Assembly (NCBI RefSeq): GCF_000695095.2 | Contig: NZ_CP011454.1 | Span: 4,526,001 to 4,590,000, forward strand | Direction: 5' to 3' | Length of the DNA stretch: 64,000 bases | Source: Gemmatimonas phototrophica | Lineage (GTDB): Bacteria > Gemmatimonadota > Gemmatimonadetes > Gemmatimonadales > Gemmatimonadaceae | Part shown: positions 9,014 through 16,326 of the stretch, one piece after another | How the letters are laid out: each line of letters opens with the position of its first letter | Numbering within the stretch: position 1 is the first letter of the stretch | Translations under genes and position numbers: made by a program | The notes under the pieces: generated by a model | The model's input: the letters and a program-made list of their open reading frames with translations, nothing else | Database searches by the model: none | Told to the model about the DNA's origin: nothing

Positions 9014-9544
9014 ATGTCGTTCTCTCGAACACTGAAGCACACCGCCGCTGCCGTTGCCGTGGCCCTCGCGCTCCCCGTGGTCGGCGTACAACAGGTGCAG
9101 GCGCAGGTTGGTGGCATTGCCGTGGGGTCCATGGCGCCGACCGCCATGACGGTCCCCACGTTGGACAATACGTCGTTCGACTTTGCCGGGGTGGTGGGCA
9201 AGCAACCGGTCGTCATGGAGTTTTGGGCCACCTGGTGCCCGCTCTGTCGCAAGCTGGAGCCGGCCATGGAAGCGGCCAAGGCCAAGTATGGCAACCGCAT
9301 TTCGTTCATTCATGTGGGCGTCCCCGAGAATCAGTCGGCCGAGCGTCAGAAGGCGTATGTGCAGCAGAAGGGACTCAAGGGCATGTTTCTGTTTGATCAG
9401 GACAACAAGGTGAGCAAGGCGTATCAGGTTCCGCATACCTCATTCATCGTCGTTCTCGATGCCAAGGGTGCGGTGGTGTACACTGGTGTTGGTGCCGAGC
9501 AGGACGTGGATGCCGCCATTCGCAGAGCGCTGCCCAATTCATGA
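9014..9544 (+). CDS. Exported TlpA-like thioredoxin-fold protein
   Basis: 176 residues. A signal peptide (residues 1-30, ending VQAQ) is followed by a thioredoxin fold with the active site WCPLC in EFWATWCPLCRKLEP (about residue 75) and a cis-Pro region VPHTSFIV. The shine-dalgarno aggaga lies eight bases before the ATG. It probably works in the periplasm, receiving electrons from the CcdA-like transporter encoded just upstream. Its last codon and stop overlap the sigma factor start (ATGA), so signalling and redox genes are coupled. The partner could be cytochrome c maturation or protein thiol repair. Confidence 0.88.
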   Translation: MSFSRTLKHTAAAVAVALALPVVGVQQVQAQVGGIAVGSMAPTAMTVPTLDNTSFDFAGVVGKQPVVMEFWATWCPLCRKLEPAMEAAKAKYGNRISFIHVGVPENQSAERQKAYVQQKGLKGMFLFDQDNKVSKAYQVPHTSFIVVLDAKGAVVYTGVGAEQDVDAAIRRALPNS

Positions 9545-10170
9545 CCGCAGACAGCTTCTCTGACGGGTTGGTGCCTGGCTCGCCTGAACGTGACGCCGCG
9601 TTCGAGCGGGAAGCGCTGGCGTGTCTACCGCATGTGGCTCGCTTTGCGCAGTCGCTTACGCGCAACGCGTCGGAAGCGGATGATCTCACCCAGGAAACAT
9701 TCCTGCTGGCGTACCGCGGCTATGCTACGTTTCAGCCTGGTGGCGATGTGAAGCGCTGGCTGTTCAGCATTTGTCACCATGCGTGGCTGCGCATCTCACA
9801 GCGTCAGCAGCGCATGGTACTCACCGCGGAGGGCGATGATGCGGAACTCGAAACGATGGGTGCGGTCATGGGCCACGTGGCCGCGCAGCGCAGCGGGATT
9901 GACCGCTTTGTGACCAGCATTGACCTGGGTCCCGCCATTCGGGAGGCGGTGTCCCAGTTGGAACCGAACTACCGGGCTGTGGTGCAGCTGGTCGATGTGG
10001 ACGGATACGCGTACGACGAAGCCGCCGCCGTGCTGGAGATTCCGGTTGGTACGGTACGGTCCCGTCTGTTCAGAGCCCGTCGGTTGTTGCAGGAGGCTTT
10101 ACTGGAGTTTGCGCGCGACGCTGGCGTTGCGCGGGTGCCATCCATTTCGCGTCAGGATCAGTCCTCATGA
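9541..10170 (+). CDS. ECF-type RNA polymerase sigma factor
   Basis: 209 residues with region 2 (HVARFAQSLTRNASEADDLTQETFL, aromatic -10-binding stretch FLLAYRGYATF) and region 4 (EAVSQLEPNYRAVVQLVDVDGY then VGTVRSRLFRARRLLQEAL). A linker of about 40 residues separates them. It is coupled by 4-bp overlaps to the TlpA gene before it and the anti-sigma gene after it. The gene order and the ECF-like promoter at 8177-8202 suggest it responds to thiol or oxidant stress and drives its own operon, possibly also the divergent Mo-oxidoreductase pair. That role is inferred. Confidence 0.93.
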   Translation: MTADSFSDGLVPGSPERDAAFEREALACLPHVARFAQSLTRNASEADDLTQETFLLAYRGYATFQPGGDVKRWLFSICHHAWLRISQRQQRMVLTAEGDDAELETMGAVMGHVAAQRSGIDRFVTSIDLGPAIREAVSQLEPNYRAVVQLVDVDGYAYDEAAAVLEIPVGTVRSRLFRARRLLQEALLEFARDAGVARVPSISRQDQSS

Positions 10171-10439
10171 ATACATCATCCGGTACGCCCATTCGTGCCA
10201 TCGACTGCGACACCACTGTGCGTCGGCTCTGGGATTATCTCGATGAAGAACTCGAGAGCATGCCGTACGCCGAGGTGGAGGCGCATCTGCGCGACTGCGT
10301 GCACTGCGCCGAGCACTTTTCGTTCGCGCAGGCGTTCCTGGGGGCGGTGAATACGTCGCTGCAGCAGCCACAAGAAGCCGGTTCGCTGCGTGAGCAGGTA
10401 CTGCAGACGCTCAAAGCCGAGGGGTTCCGGGCGGCGTGA
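10167..10439 (+). CDS. Anti-sigma factor with zinc-finger (zf-HC2/ZAS) domain
   Basis: 90 residues. The ZAS motif is visible as Cys14 then HLRDCVHC (His41, Cys45, Cys48), the H-x3-C-x2-C arrangement that binds zinc in RsrA/ChrR-type anti-sigma factors. No transmembrane segment is present, so it is a cytoplasmic soluble anti-sigma. Such proteins often release the sigma factor when the zinc thiolates are oxidised, which fits the redox genes upstream. It starts inside the sigma gene stop (4-bp overlap) and ends the operon. Confidence 0.9.
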   Translation: MNTSSGTPIRAIDCDTTVRRLWDYLDEELESMPYAEVEAHLRDCVHCAEHFSFAQAFLGAVNTSLQQPQEAGSLREQVLQTLKAEGFRAA

Positions 10440-10483
10440 GGCTTTGCGGCCGCTTAGGCAGGTGTGTTGGCTGGCTTGGTATG

Positions 10484-10621
10484 AACCGATAGCACGAAGG
10501 CATCCAAGACATCAAAGGCATCCGAGGGAGCAGTGCTCCTATGCATGCTTCAGAGCGTACCGCAATCTCTGTCAAGTTCTTGGATGCCTTGGCTGCCTCG
10601 GTTGCCTTCGTGTAATCGGTT
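10484..10621. repeat. Long intergenic hairpin, aaggcatcc family (copy 1)
   Basis: The left arm (10484-10526, with gcacgaaggcatccaag) and right arm (10579-10621, with cttggatgccttgg and gccttcgtgt) pair over about 43 bases with some mismatches around a 52-base apex. Located between the convergent anti-sigma and DUF4126 genes. A second copy is at 27869-28008. No coding potential. Confidence 0.88.
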
Positions 10622-10665
10622 CAGACCAACTCGATCAATCACCGGTGGCAGTCGCGTACATCCGT

Positions 10666-11301
10666 TCACGGCCCACGTGGCACTTTCGGCGGCCCGCCCG
10701 CGGCAACGCCGGCCACTCGCGCGGCGCGGCGGCCAAAGAAGATGCCGTGCACTCGACGCGTGAAGAAGACGAAGAGCAGCAGTACCGCGACCAGTGTGAG
10801 CACGGGCACGAATATCGCCAAGGCACTCGTTGCCACGGCGGCAACCAGTTCTGCCGTACTCACCACCGGGTTGCCTACGCCACCGGTGAGCGTGGTGCTC
10901 TTGAAGCGGGTGAACACCGTGGCCCCCTGCGTGACGCCGGCCGCGCCACCGGCCAGCAAGACCGCGCCCCACTTGAGCACGGGCGGCAAATCCACCACCA
11001 CGCTCGCCGCGGCCAGCATGCCGGCCAGCATGGCCGCCGGCGTGGCGATGATATCCAGCAGCTGGTCGAGCCACGGTACAGAATAGGCGCCCACTTCCAG
11101 CACCGTGGCCGTGCCCAGCGCCGCGAGCGCCGGGGTGGTGGCCAGCCAGCTGAATCCTGGGGAAAGCGTCAGCACCCCCGTCTTGGCAGCAATCGCGGCG
11201 GCCAGCAACGGGACGAACACGCGGAAACCCGCCGCGGCGGCCAGCCCGAAGCCCACAGCAATGCCCAAGAGGGCCTCGGCAGTCACAGGGAACAGCTCCA
11301 T
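10666..11301 (-). CDS. DUF4126 membrane protein
   Basis: 211 residues with several hydrophobic, alanine/glycine-rich segments: GIAVGFGLAAAAGFRVFVPLL near the N-terminus, the polar loop WLDQLLDIIATPAA, and a C-terminal membrane segment VLTLVAVLLLFVFF followed by a basic tail. The AAGFRVFVPL and TPAAMLAG-type motifs are characteristic of DUF4126. No function is established. It is divergent from the next gene pair, with 58 bp between. Confidence 0.75.
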   Translation of the reverse strand: MELFPVTAEALLGIAVGFGLAAAAGFRVFVPLLAAAIAAKTGVLTLSPGFSWLATTPALAALGTATVLEVGAYSVPWLDQLLDIIATPAAMLAGMLAAASVVVDLPPVLKWGAVLLAGGAAGVTQGATVFTRFKSTTLTGGVGNPVVSTAELVAAVATSALAIFVPVLTLVAVLLLFVFFTRRVHGIFFGRRAARVAGVAAGGPPKVPRGP

Positions 11302-11359
11302 GCCACAGAGATAGCGCCTTCCCGTTCCGCATGCGAACGCCGGGCGCTACCCTGTGAGT

Positions 11360-11896
11360 ATGTCGCGCGCCCTTTCCTGGCTCTTTGTGGCCACCCTGTC
11401 ACTGATTCTCCTGCTGCAGTTGCGAGGCCTTGATGCCCCGCTGGCGGCGGTGACGCCGGGGGGGATTGTCGCCTACGAACTCGCCTTTACCGTCGAACGT
11501 GCCCGCGGGATCCTCGACATCTGGCGGAGTGCCGGCGTCACCGAACAGGCGCGGGTCAGTCTTGGTGTAGATGTGGGCTTCCTGCTCGTCTACCCGTGGT
11601 TCTTCTGGCATACCGTACGCCTGCTGCGTCGCCCAGGGTTCAGTACCCCGGGAACGGCGTTTGATCGTGTCGGCCACCTGCTCGGTGTTGCGGTGCTGGC
11701 CTGCATGCCGCTGGACGCGCTCGAGAACTGGCTGCTCTGGCGCATGCTGGAAACCGGCGCCTCCAGCTCCGGCGCTGCGCTTGCTGGCGGGGCGGCAACG
11801 CTCAAGTTCCTGTTGGTGCTCCTCACCACCCTGTGGTGTCTCGCCGCACTCTCCCGTCGGCTCACCCGTTCCTCCAGCTCTCCCTCGCATGGCTAA
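11360..11896 (+). CDS. Unrecognised four-helix membrane protein
   Basis: 178 residues with hydrophobic segments at about 5-22, 70-90, 105-125 and 145-165. The N-terminus could be read as a signal anchor. I do not recognise the family; the short motif CMPLDALENWLLWRML stands out between segments three and four. A GTG at 11354 would add two residues. The 3'-end overlaps the DUF6524-like gene by eight bases, and both precede the photolyase gene on the same strand, suggesting a three-gene unit. Confidence 0.7.
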   Translation: MSRALSWLFVATLSLILLLQLRGLDAPLAAVTPGGIVAYELAFTVERARGILDIWRSAGVTEQARVSLGVDVGFLLVYPWFFWHTVRLLRRPGFSTPGTAFDRVGHLLGVAVLACMPLDALENWLLWRMLETGASSSGAALAGGAATLKFLLVLLTTLWCLAALSRRLTRSSSSPSHG

Positions 11897-12320
11897 TGGC
11901 CCAGGATTTGGCGGCATCGCGGCGCGCACAGTTGCCGCGCTCGTGCTCGTGTTCGCGACCTACAACCCCGAGCGCTGGTCGTATTTCCACTGGGCTGTCG
12001 CGCCGCTGCGTAGCGGAGAACCCACCGCCGGACCGGCCTCGCTCAAGTTCCTGTTGGGGCTCGCGCTGCTGGGGGGGTGGGCCATCTTCCTCAACGCCAC
12101 CCGTCGTTCCATTGGACTCGGGGGCGCCTTGCTCGTGCTCGCGATGTCCGGAGGGCTGGTCTGGTTGCTCATCGACTTTGGCGTCGTGAGCGCCGGGTCC
12201 GCGCGGGGCATCAGCTACGTGGTGCTGGTGTGCACGGCGCTGTTGCTCGCCGTGGGGATGAACTGGTCGCACCTGTCCCGCAAGCTGAGTGGACAGGTAG
12301 ACATCGACCCCACCGACTGA
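11889..12320 (+). CDS. Small membrane protein, DUF6524-like
   Basis: 143 residues with four hydrophobic segments. FATYNPERWSYFHW and LFLNATRRSIGLGG-type sequence resemble the DUF6524 family as I remember it, but the assignment is tentative. The ATG lies inside the previous gene (8-bp overlap). It is followed 78 bp later by the GTG start of the photolyase. Function unknown. Confidence 0.65.
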   Translation: MANGPGFGGIAARTVAALVLVFATYNPERWSYFHWAVAPLRSGEPTAGPASLKFLLGLALLGGWAIFLNATRRSIGLGGALLVLAMSGGLVWLLIDFGVVSAGSARGISYVVLVCTALLLAVGMNWSHLSRKLSGQVDIDPTD

Positions 12321-12397
12321 CCCAGTCGGTCACGGGAGTAGCACGACGAGCGGCGCGTGCACAGGAACCGCGCCGCTCGCCCACCCGTTTCGCCAGC

Positions 12398-13960
12398 GTG
12401 ACAGCAACGACACTGGCGTTTGTAGCGCCCTGGGAATGTTCTCGCGCGGTGGCCAATATCCCGCGTGAGCCACGCGAAGATGTGGTCGTGGTGCTCCTCG
12501 AGTCGGTCGCCAAGGGCGCCTCGCTGCCGTGGCACCGGCAGAAGCTGGTGCTCATTCTCTCCGCCATGCGCCACTTTGCGGCGTCGCTGGAGAAGGCCGG
12601 CCACCGCGTGGTGCTTCGCAAGGCGCCCACCTATGCCGAGGGGCTGGCCACGCTGGCGCAGGAGTTTGGCGCCACGCGCGTGGTGGCCACCGAAGGGCGC
12701 GAGCAGGATATGGTGGACGAGCTCGAGCGCGCACGCACGCAACTCGACGCGCTGGGGGTGTCGCTCGTATTGCGCGAAGACCGCGGCTTTCTGGCGACGC
12801 GCGAGGAGTTCGCCACCTGGGCGCGCGGGCGCAAGGAACATCGCATGGAGTGGTTCTACCGTGAGATGCGGCGCAAGCACAACATTCTCATGGAGCCCGA
12901 CGGCACGCCCAGCGGCGGCGACTGGAACTTCGACGCCGACAACCGCAAGCCGTGGCCCAAGGGACGGGAGGTGCCACCACTCTGGCGCACCGAGCCCGAC
13001 GCCATCACACGCGAACAGATGGAACGCGTACGTGGCTGGTCGAACCGTTGGGGCACGGTAGACACCTTCGCACTGCCCGTCTCACGCGCCGACGCCAAGG
13101 CGTGGCTGGAACGGTTCATCGTCGAACGATTGCCCGAGTTTGGCCCGTACGAAGACGCGCTGGTACACGGCGCGCCCGACTTGCTGCATTCGTCGCTGTC
13201 GTCGCTCATCAACGTGGGGCTGCTGCACCCGCTCGAAGTGGTGAAGCGCGCCGAACGTGCGTACCGCGAGGGGCACGTGCCCATCGCCTCCGCCGAAGGC
13301 TTCATTCGACAAATACTCGGCTGGCGCGAATACATTCGCGGCATGTACTGGCACCTCATGCCTGGGCTGCGCACCGCCAACGCGCTCAACGCGCCCCTGC
13401 CGCTGCCGCAGTGGTTCTGGGCCCCCGATGGCGAGGCGTACAACGGCACCACCGGCGGCGCCTGTGAGATGCGCTGCTTGTCGGACACCATTCGCCAGGT
13501 GCGCGACTACGGGCGCACGCACCACATTGGCCGTCTCATGGTGCAGTGCAACTTTGCCACCATGCTCGGCGTGCAGCCGGCCGCGTTGTCGCGCTGGTTC
13601 TGGGCCGGCTTTACCGACGCCTACGAATGGGTGGAGCTCCCCAACGTGGCCGGTATGGGCACCTGGGGCGACGGTGGTGCGCTGGCCAGCAAGCCCTACG
13701 TAGCCAGTGGTGCGTATGTGAACCGCATGAGCAACTACTGCGGCGGCTGTCGCTACAACGTCAAGCAGCGCACGGGGCCCGATGCCTGTCCCATGAACTT
13801 TCTGTACTGGGATTTCATGGACCGCCATCGTGAGCGCTTCGCCAAACACCCGCGCATGCGCATGATGACCAAACATCTCGACGGCATGGACGCCGACGAA
13901 CTGGTTCAGATCCGTACCCAGGCCCAACAGTTCCGCGAGTCGCTGTCGTACGACGGCTAG
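12398..13960 (+). CDS. phrB: Iron-sulfur bacterial cryptochrome/(6-4) photolyase (FeS-BCP, PhrB-like)
   Basis: 520 residues from a GTG at 12398, chosen because TLAFVAPWE aligns with the beta-1 strand of the family and precedes the first in-frame ATG by a conserved stretch. The N-terminal alpha/beta domain (QKLVLILSAMRHFA) and FAD-binding helical domain (EGFIRQILGWREYIRG, WFWAGFTDAYEWVELPN) are clear. Cys356, 448, 451 and 464 match the four [4Fe-4S] ligands of Agrobacterium PhrB in spacing (the last three as C-x2-C-x12-C). The family repairs (6-4) photoproducts or acts as a blue-light sensor. Two small membrane proteins lie immediately upstream. Confidence 0.93.
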   Translation: MTATTLAFVAPWECSRAVANIPREPREDVVVVLLESVAKGASLPWHRQKLVLILSAMRHFAASLEKAGHRVVLRKAPTYAEGLATLAQEFGATRVVATEGREQDMVDELERARTQLDALGVSLVLREDRGFLATREEFATWARGRKEHRMEWFYREMRRKHNILMEPDGTPSGGDWNFDADNRKPWPKGREVPPLWRTEPDAITREQMERVRGWSNRWGTVDTFALPVSRADAKAWLERFIVERLPEFGPYEDALVHGAPDLLHSSLSSLINVGLLHPLEVVKRAERAYREGHVPIASAEGFIRQILGWREYIRGMYWHLMPGLRTANALNAPLPLPQWFWAPDGEAYNGTTGGACEMRCLSDTIRQVRDYGRTHHIGRLMVQCNFATMLGVQPAALSRWFWAGFTDAYEWVELPNVAGMGTWGDGGALASKPYVASGAYVNRMSNYCGGCRYNVKQRTGPDACPMNFLYWDFMDRHRERFAKHPRMRMMTKHLDGMDADELVQIRTQAQQFRESLSYDG

Positions 13961-14185
13961 ATCGTGTTTTGGGTGCGCGCGAGACGCCCCCGGCTGGCTC
14001 CCGCCTCCCCGCCGCGAGTCTGTTCGGGGGTGGCCGAGCGCTGCGCGCCGGCGTCACCCCCTCACGGACTCGCTTGCGCTGAGGCGGGGCCGCCGGAGGC
14101 TGCAACGGTGCGGGGATTGCCGCGCGCAGTACTCCGCGTCGGGCTTCACCCGCGCTTGTAGGAGCGCGTAAGAGCGTGCACCTAG

Positions 14186-14244
14186 GCGCAGTTACCCGCA
14201 GTTGAGCGCAGTTACCCGCAGTTGAGCGCAGTTACCCGCAGTTA
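14186..14244. repeat. Three tandem copies of a 20-bp unit
   Basis: The unit gcgcagttacccgcagttga occurs at 14186, 14206 and 14226, the last ending one base early. Within each unit the half gcagtta/gcagttg is itself nearly repeated. The copies are identical by eye, so they are recent or maintained. They sit in the loop of the larger interrupted inverted repeat. Confidence 0.95.
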
Positions 14245-14335
14245 CAGTGCGCGCCCACACGCGATGCAGCCCGGGCGGCCCCGCCGCCTCGTGAGCGGAT
14301 CCCTGAGGCGGTGACGCCGGCGCGCCAGCGCACGG

Positions 14336-14447
14336 CCACCGCCGAAGAGAGCAGCGAACGAGGTGAGCGGGGCAGAGCGGGCGTGTTCACAGCCCCAACA
14401 CCGCGTCCACCGCCGAAGAGAGCAGCGAACGAGGTGAGCGGGGCAGA
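14336..14447. repeat. 41-bp direct repeat, two copies
   Basis: Positions 14336-14376 and 14407-14447 are identical and begin ccaccgccgaagagagcagc. The following bases (gcgggcgtgtt versus cagggcgtgtt) are also similar. The second copy ends 47 bp before the UvrC-like start, so part of it may lie in that gene's promoter or leader. Confidence 0.95.
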
Positions 14448-14494
14448 CAGGGCGTGTTAAACCGCCGAGCCCAACCCGCGGGTACATTTGACGC

Positions 14495-15658
14495 ATGAGT
14501 TTGGAGCCCGCACCCCGGTTACATACGAAGCCGCCGCAAACCACGCCTGCGCATCGCAAGCAGTTGCGCGCGCTCGTGCGGGCCGGGGTGGAGAACAGGC
14601 CCGGGGTGTACCGCATGCTTGGCCCCACCGGCACCGTGATTTATGTGGGGCAGTCGCGCGTATTGCGCACCAGACTGCTCAGTTACTTCCGGGCCACCGG
14701 ACGCCGCAACAAAGCCGCGCGCATTTTGCGGCACGCGTTCCAGATCGAGTGGGAGTACACCAACACCGAGTTTGGAGCGCTGCTGCGCGAACTGCGGCTC
14801 ATCAAGCAGTACCGGCCCCACTTCAACACCATGATGGTCATGGACGAGTGGCCGCGAGCCTACGTAGCGCTCACCGGCGGCACCGTGCCCGGGCTGCGTG
14901 TGGTGGCCCGCTCCGACGACCCCGGCGCCGTGGCGCTCTTTGGTCCCTTCCGTCGCGTGGCCCATTTGCGTGAGGCCGTGCGTGCGCTCGCCGAAGCCAC
15001 TGGCCTTCGCGACTGCACGCTCGAGGATACCGTGCGCGGCAGTGGCAGTCAGCGCGGCAGCGCGCTCTGGTTCAGCGACGATCCCGCCACCCGACCCAAA
15101 GCTGTGCCCCGTTCGCGTGCCCCCGGCTGCTTGCGCCACGACCTCGGCACCTGCGCCGGCCCCTGCATTGGCCAGGGACAGTCGGCAGCGTACCGCACCG
15201 CTGCGCTCACCCTGCGCGAATTTCTGGACGGGCGCAGCGACGGGCCGGTACAGCAGCTCGAGCAGGCCATGCAGCAGGCGGCCGCCGAGCTCGCCTTTGA
15301 AAAGGCCGGCATTCTGCGCGATCGGTTGGCCCTCGTGCGCTGGCTGCATGAGCGCGTGCAGCACTTTCACGCCAACGTGGACCGGCTCACCTTCCGCTAT
15401 CACGCGGTGGGACACGCCGACGCCGAATGGGTATATCTCATTCGACGCGGCACCGTGCGCGCTGAAGTACGGGCGCCGCGCACCGCTGAGGAGCAGGAAG
15501 CGTTCGAAGCGCTGGTGACGCGCATTTACGACGGCACCGATCCCACCGGCGCCGACATTCCCACGCACGACCTCGACGAGTTCTATCTCGTGGCCAGCTG
15601 GTTCCGCCGGCGCGCCGAAGAAAAGAAACGGACCCGCCATGCGCATACTCGTCGTTGA
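14495..15658 (+). CDS. GIY-YIG nuclease, short UvrC-like protein
   Basis: 387 residues. The GIY-YIG domain is at residues 30-110 (GVYRML, IYVGQS, catalytic Arg in RTRLLSYF and Glu in NTEFGALLRELRLIK). A cysteine cluster CLRHDLGTCAGPC lies near 213-225 and a UVR-like segment follows (ELAFEKAGILRDRLALVRWL). UvrC itself is about 600 residues with a C-terminal RNase H-like nuclease and HhH domain; these are absent, so only the 3'-incision half is present, as in Cho. It could be an auxiliary repair nuclease or a DNA polymerase III epsilon-linked paralogue without the exonuclease. The 3'-end overlaps the response regulator by 20 bp. Confidence 0.85.
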   Translation: MSLEPAPRLHTKPPQTTPAHRKQLRALVRAGVENRPGVYRMLGPTGTVIYVGQSRVLRTRLLSYFRATGRRNKAARILRHAFQIEWEYTNTEFGALLRELRLIKQYRPHFNTMMVMDEWPRAYVALTGGTVPGLRVVARSDDPGAVALFGPFRRVAHLREAVRALAEATGLRDCTLEDTVRGSGSQRGSALWFSDDPATRPKAVPRSRAPGCLRHDLGTCAGPCIGQGQSAAYRTAALTLREFLDGRSDGPVQQLEQAMQQAAAELAFEKAGILRDRLALVRWLHERVQHFHANVDRLTFRYHAVGHADAEWVYLIRRGTVRAEVRAPRTAEEQEAFEALVTRIYDGTDPTGADIPTHDLDEFYLVASWFRRRAEEKKRTRHAHTRR

Positions 15659-16319
15659 AGATGATCCGCGGCTGCAGGCACTCATCGCGCGTGGGCTGCG
15701 CGAAGAGTCGTACGCCGTGGACACCGTGGAGAATGGCCACGAGGCCATCACGCAGGCGGCGGTGAACAGCTACGACGCCATTGTGCTGGATGTCATGCTC
15801 CCCGGGCTCGATGGACTGCAGGTGGTGCAGCGGTTGCGCGAGCGACGCATTCATACGCCCGTACTCATGCTCACCGCCCGCGACACCGTGGCCGACCGCA
15901 TTGCCGGGCTCGATGCAGGCGCCGACGATTATCTCGTCAAGCCATTCGATTTTGGTGAACTGCTGGCTCGACTCCGCGCCCTGTTGCGTCGGCCGGAAGC
16001 GGTACAGCCCATGCGCGTGCAGGTGGCCGACCTCGAAATCGATATGCAGGCGCACAGCGTGCACCGCAGCGGCGTGGCCCTCACGCTCACCGCCAAGGAA
16101 TACGCACTGCTGGAGTTGCTGGCGCGACACGCTGGGCACGTGGTGTCGCGGGCGGACATTGTCGCGCATGTCTGGGACGACAATCACGATCCGTTCAGCA
16201 ACGCCGTAGAGGTGTATGTGAACCGGCTGCGTGGCAAAATCGATCGCGAGCCGTTCACGCCGTTGCTGCACACACGCCGCGGCGCCGGGTATATCCTCAC
16301 CGACACGCCTCCGGTCTGA
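15639..16319 (+). CDS. OmpR-family response regulator
   Basis: 226 residues. Receiver domain with acidic pocket VEDD (residues 6-9), phospho-acceptor Asp51 in IVLDVMLPGLDG, Thr/Ser in MLTARD and Lys in LVKPF. C-terminal winged helix from about 125 with LTAKEYALLELLARH and VEVYVNRLRGKID, ending in the RGAGYIL wing. The start lies inside the UvrC-like gene. The partner kinase begins eight bases after the stop, so the pair is an operon. Target genes are unknown; the Vgb-like gene in the same operon is a candidate. Confidence 0.95.
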   Translation: MRILVVEDDPRLQALIARGLREESYAVDTVENGHEAITQAAVNSYDAIVLDVMLPGLDGLQVVQRLRERRIHTPVLMLTARDTVADRIAGLDAGADDYLVKPFDFGELLARLRALLRRPEAVQPMRVQVADLEIDMQAHSVHRSGVALTLTAKEYALLELLARHAGHVVSRADIVAHVWDDNHDPFSNAVEVYVNRLRGKIDREPFTPLLHTRRGAGYILTDTPPV

Positions 16320-16326
16320 GACGCGC

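Larger units (their letters stand above)
13961..14494. other. 534-bp gene-free region rich in repeats
   Basis: No plausible gene. It holds an interrupted inverted repeat whose arms (about 14049-14094 and 14270-14321, each containing ggcgtcacc or its complement and gaggcgg) flank three tandem 20-bp units at 14186-14244, followed by a 41-bp direct repeat at 14336-14376 and 14407-14447. The short ORFs that can be drawn here have no codon bias or start signal. Confidence 0.7.

Noticed and set aside
13082-13927. 281-codon minus-strand ORF antisense to the photolyase
   Set aside because: Opposite-strand shadow with no conserved motif.
14186-14244. Short tandem repeats as iterons of an origin
   Set aside because: No dnaA, rep gene or A+T-rich unwinding region is near; only three 20-bp units.
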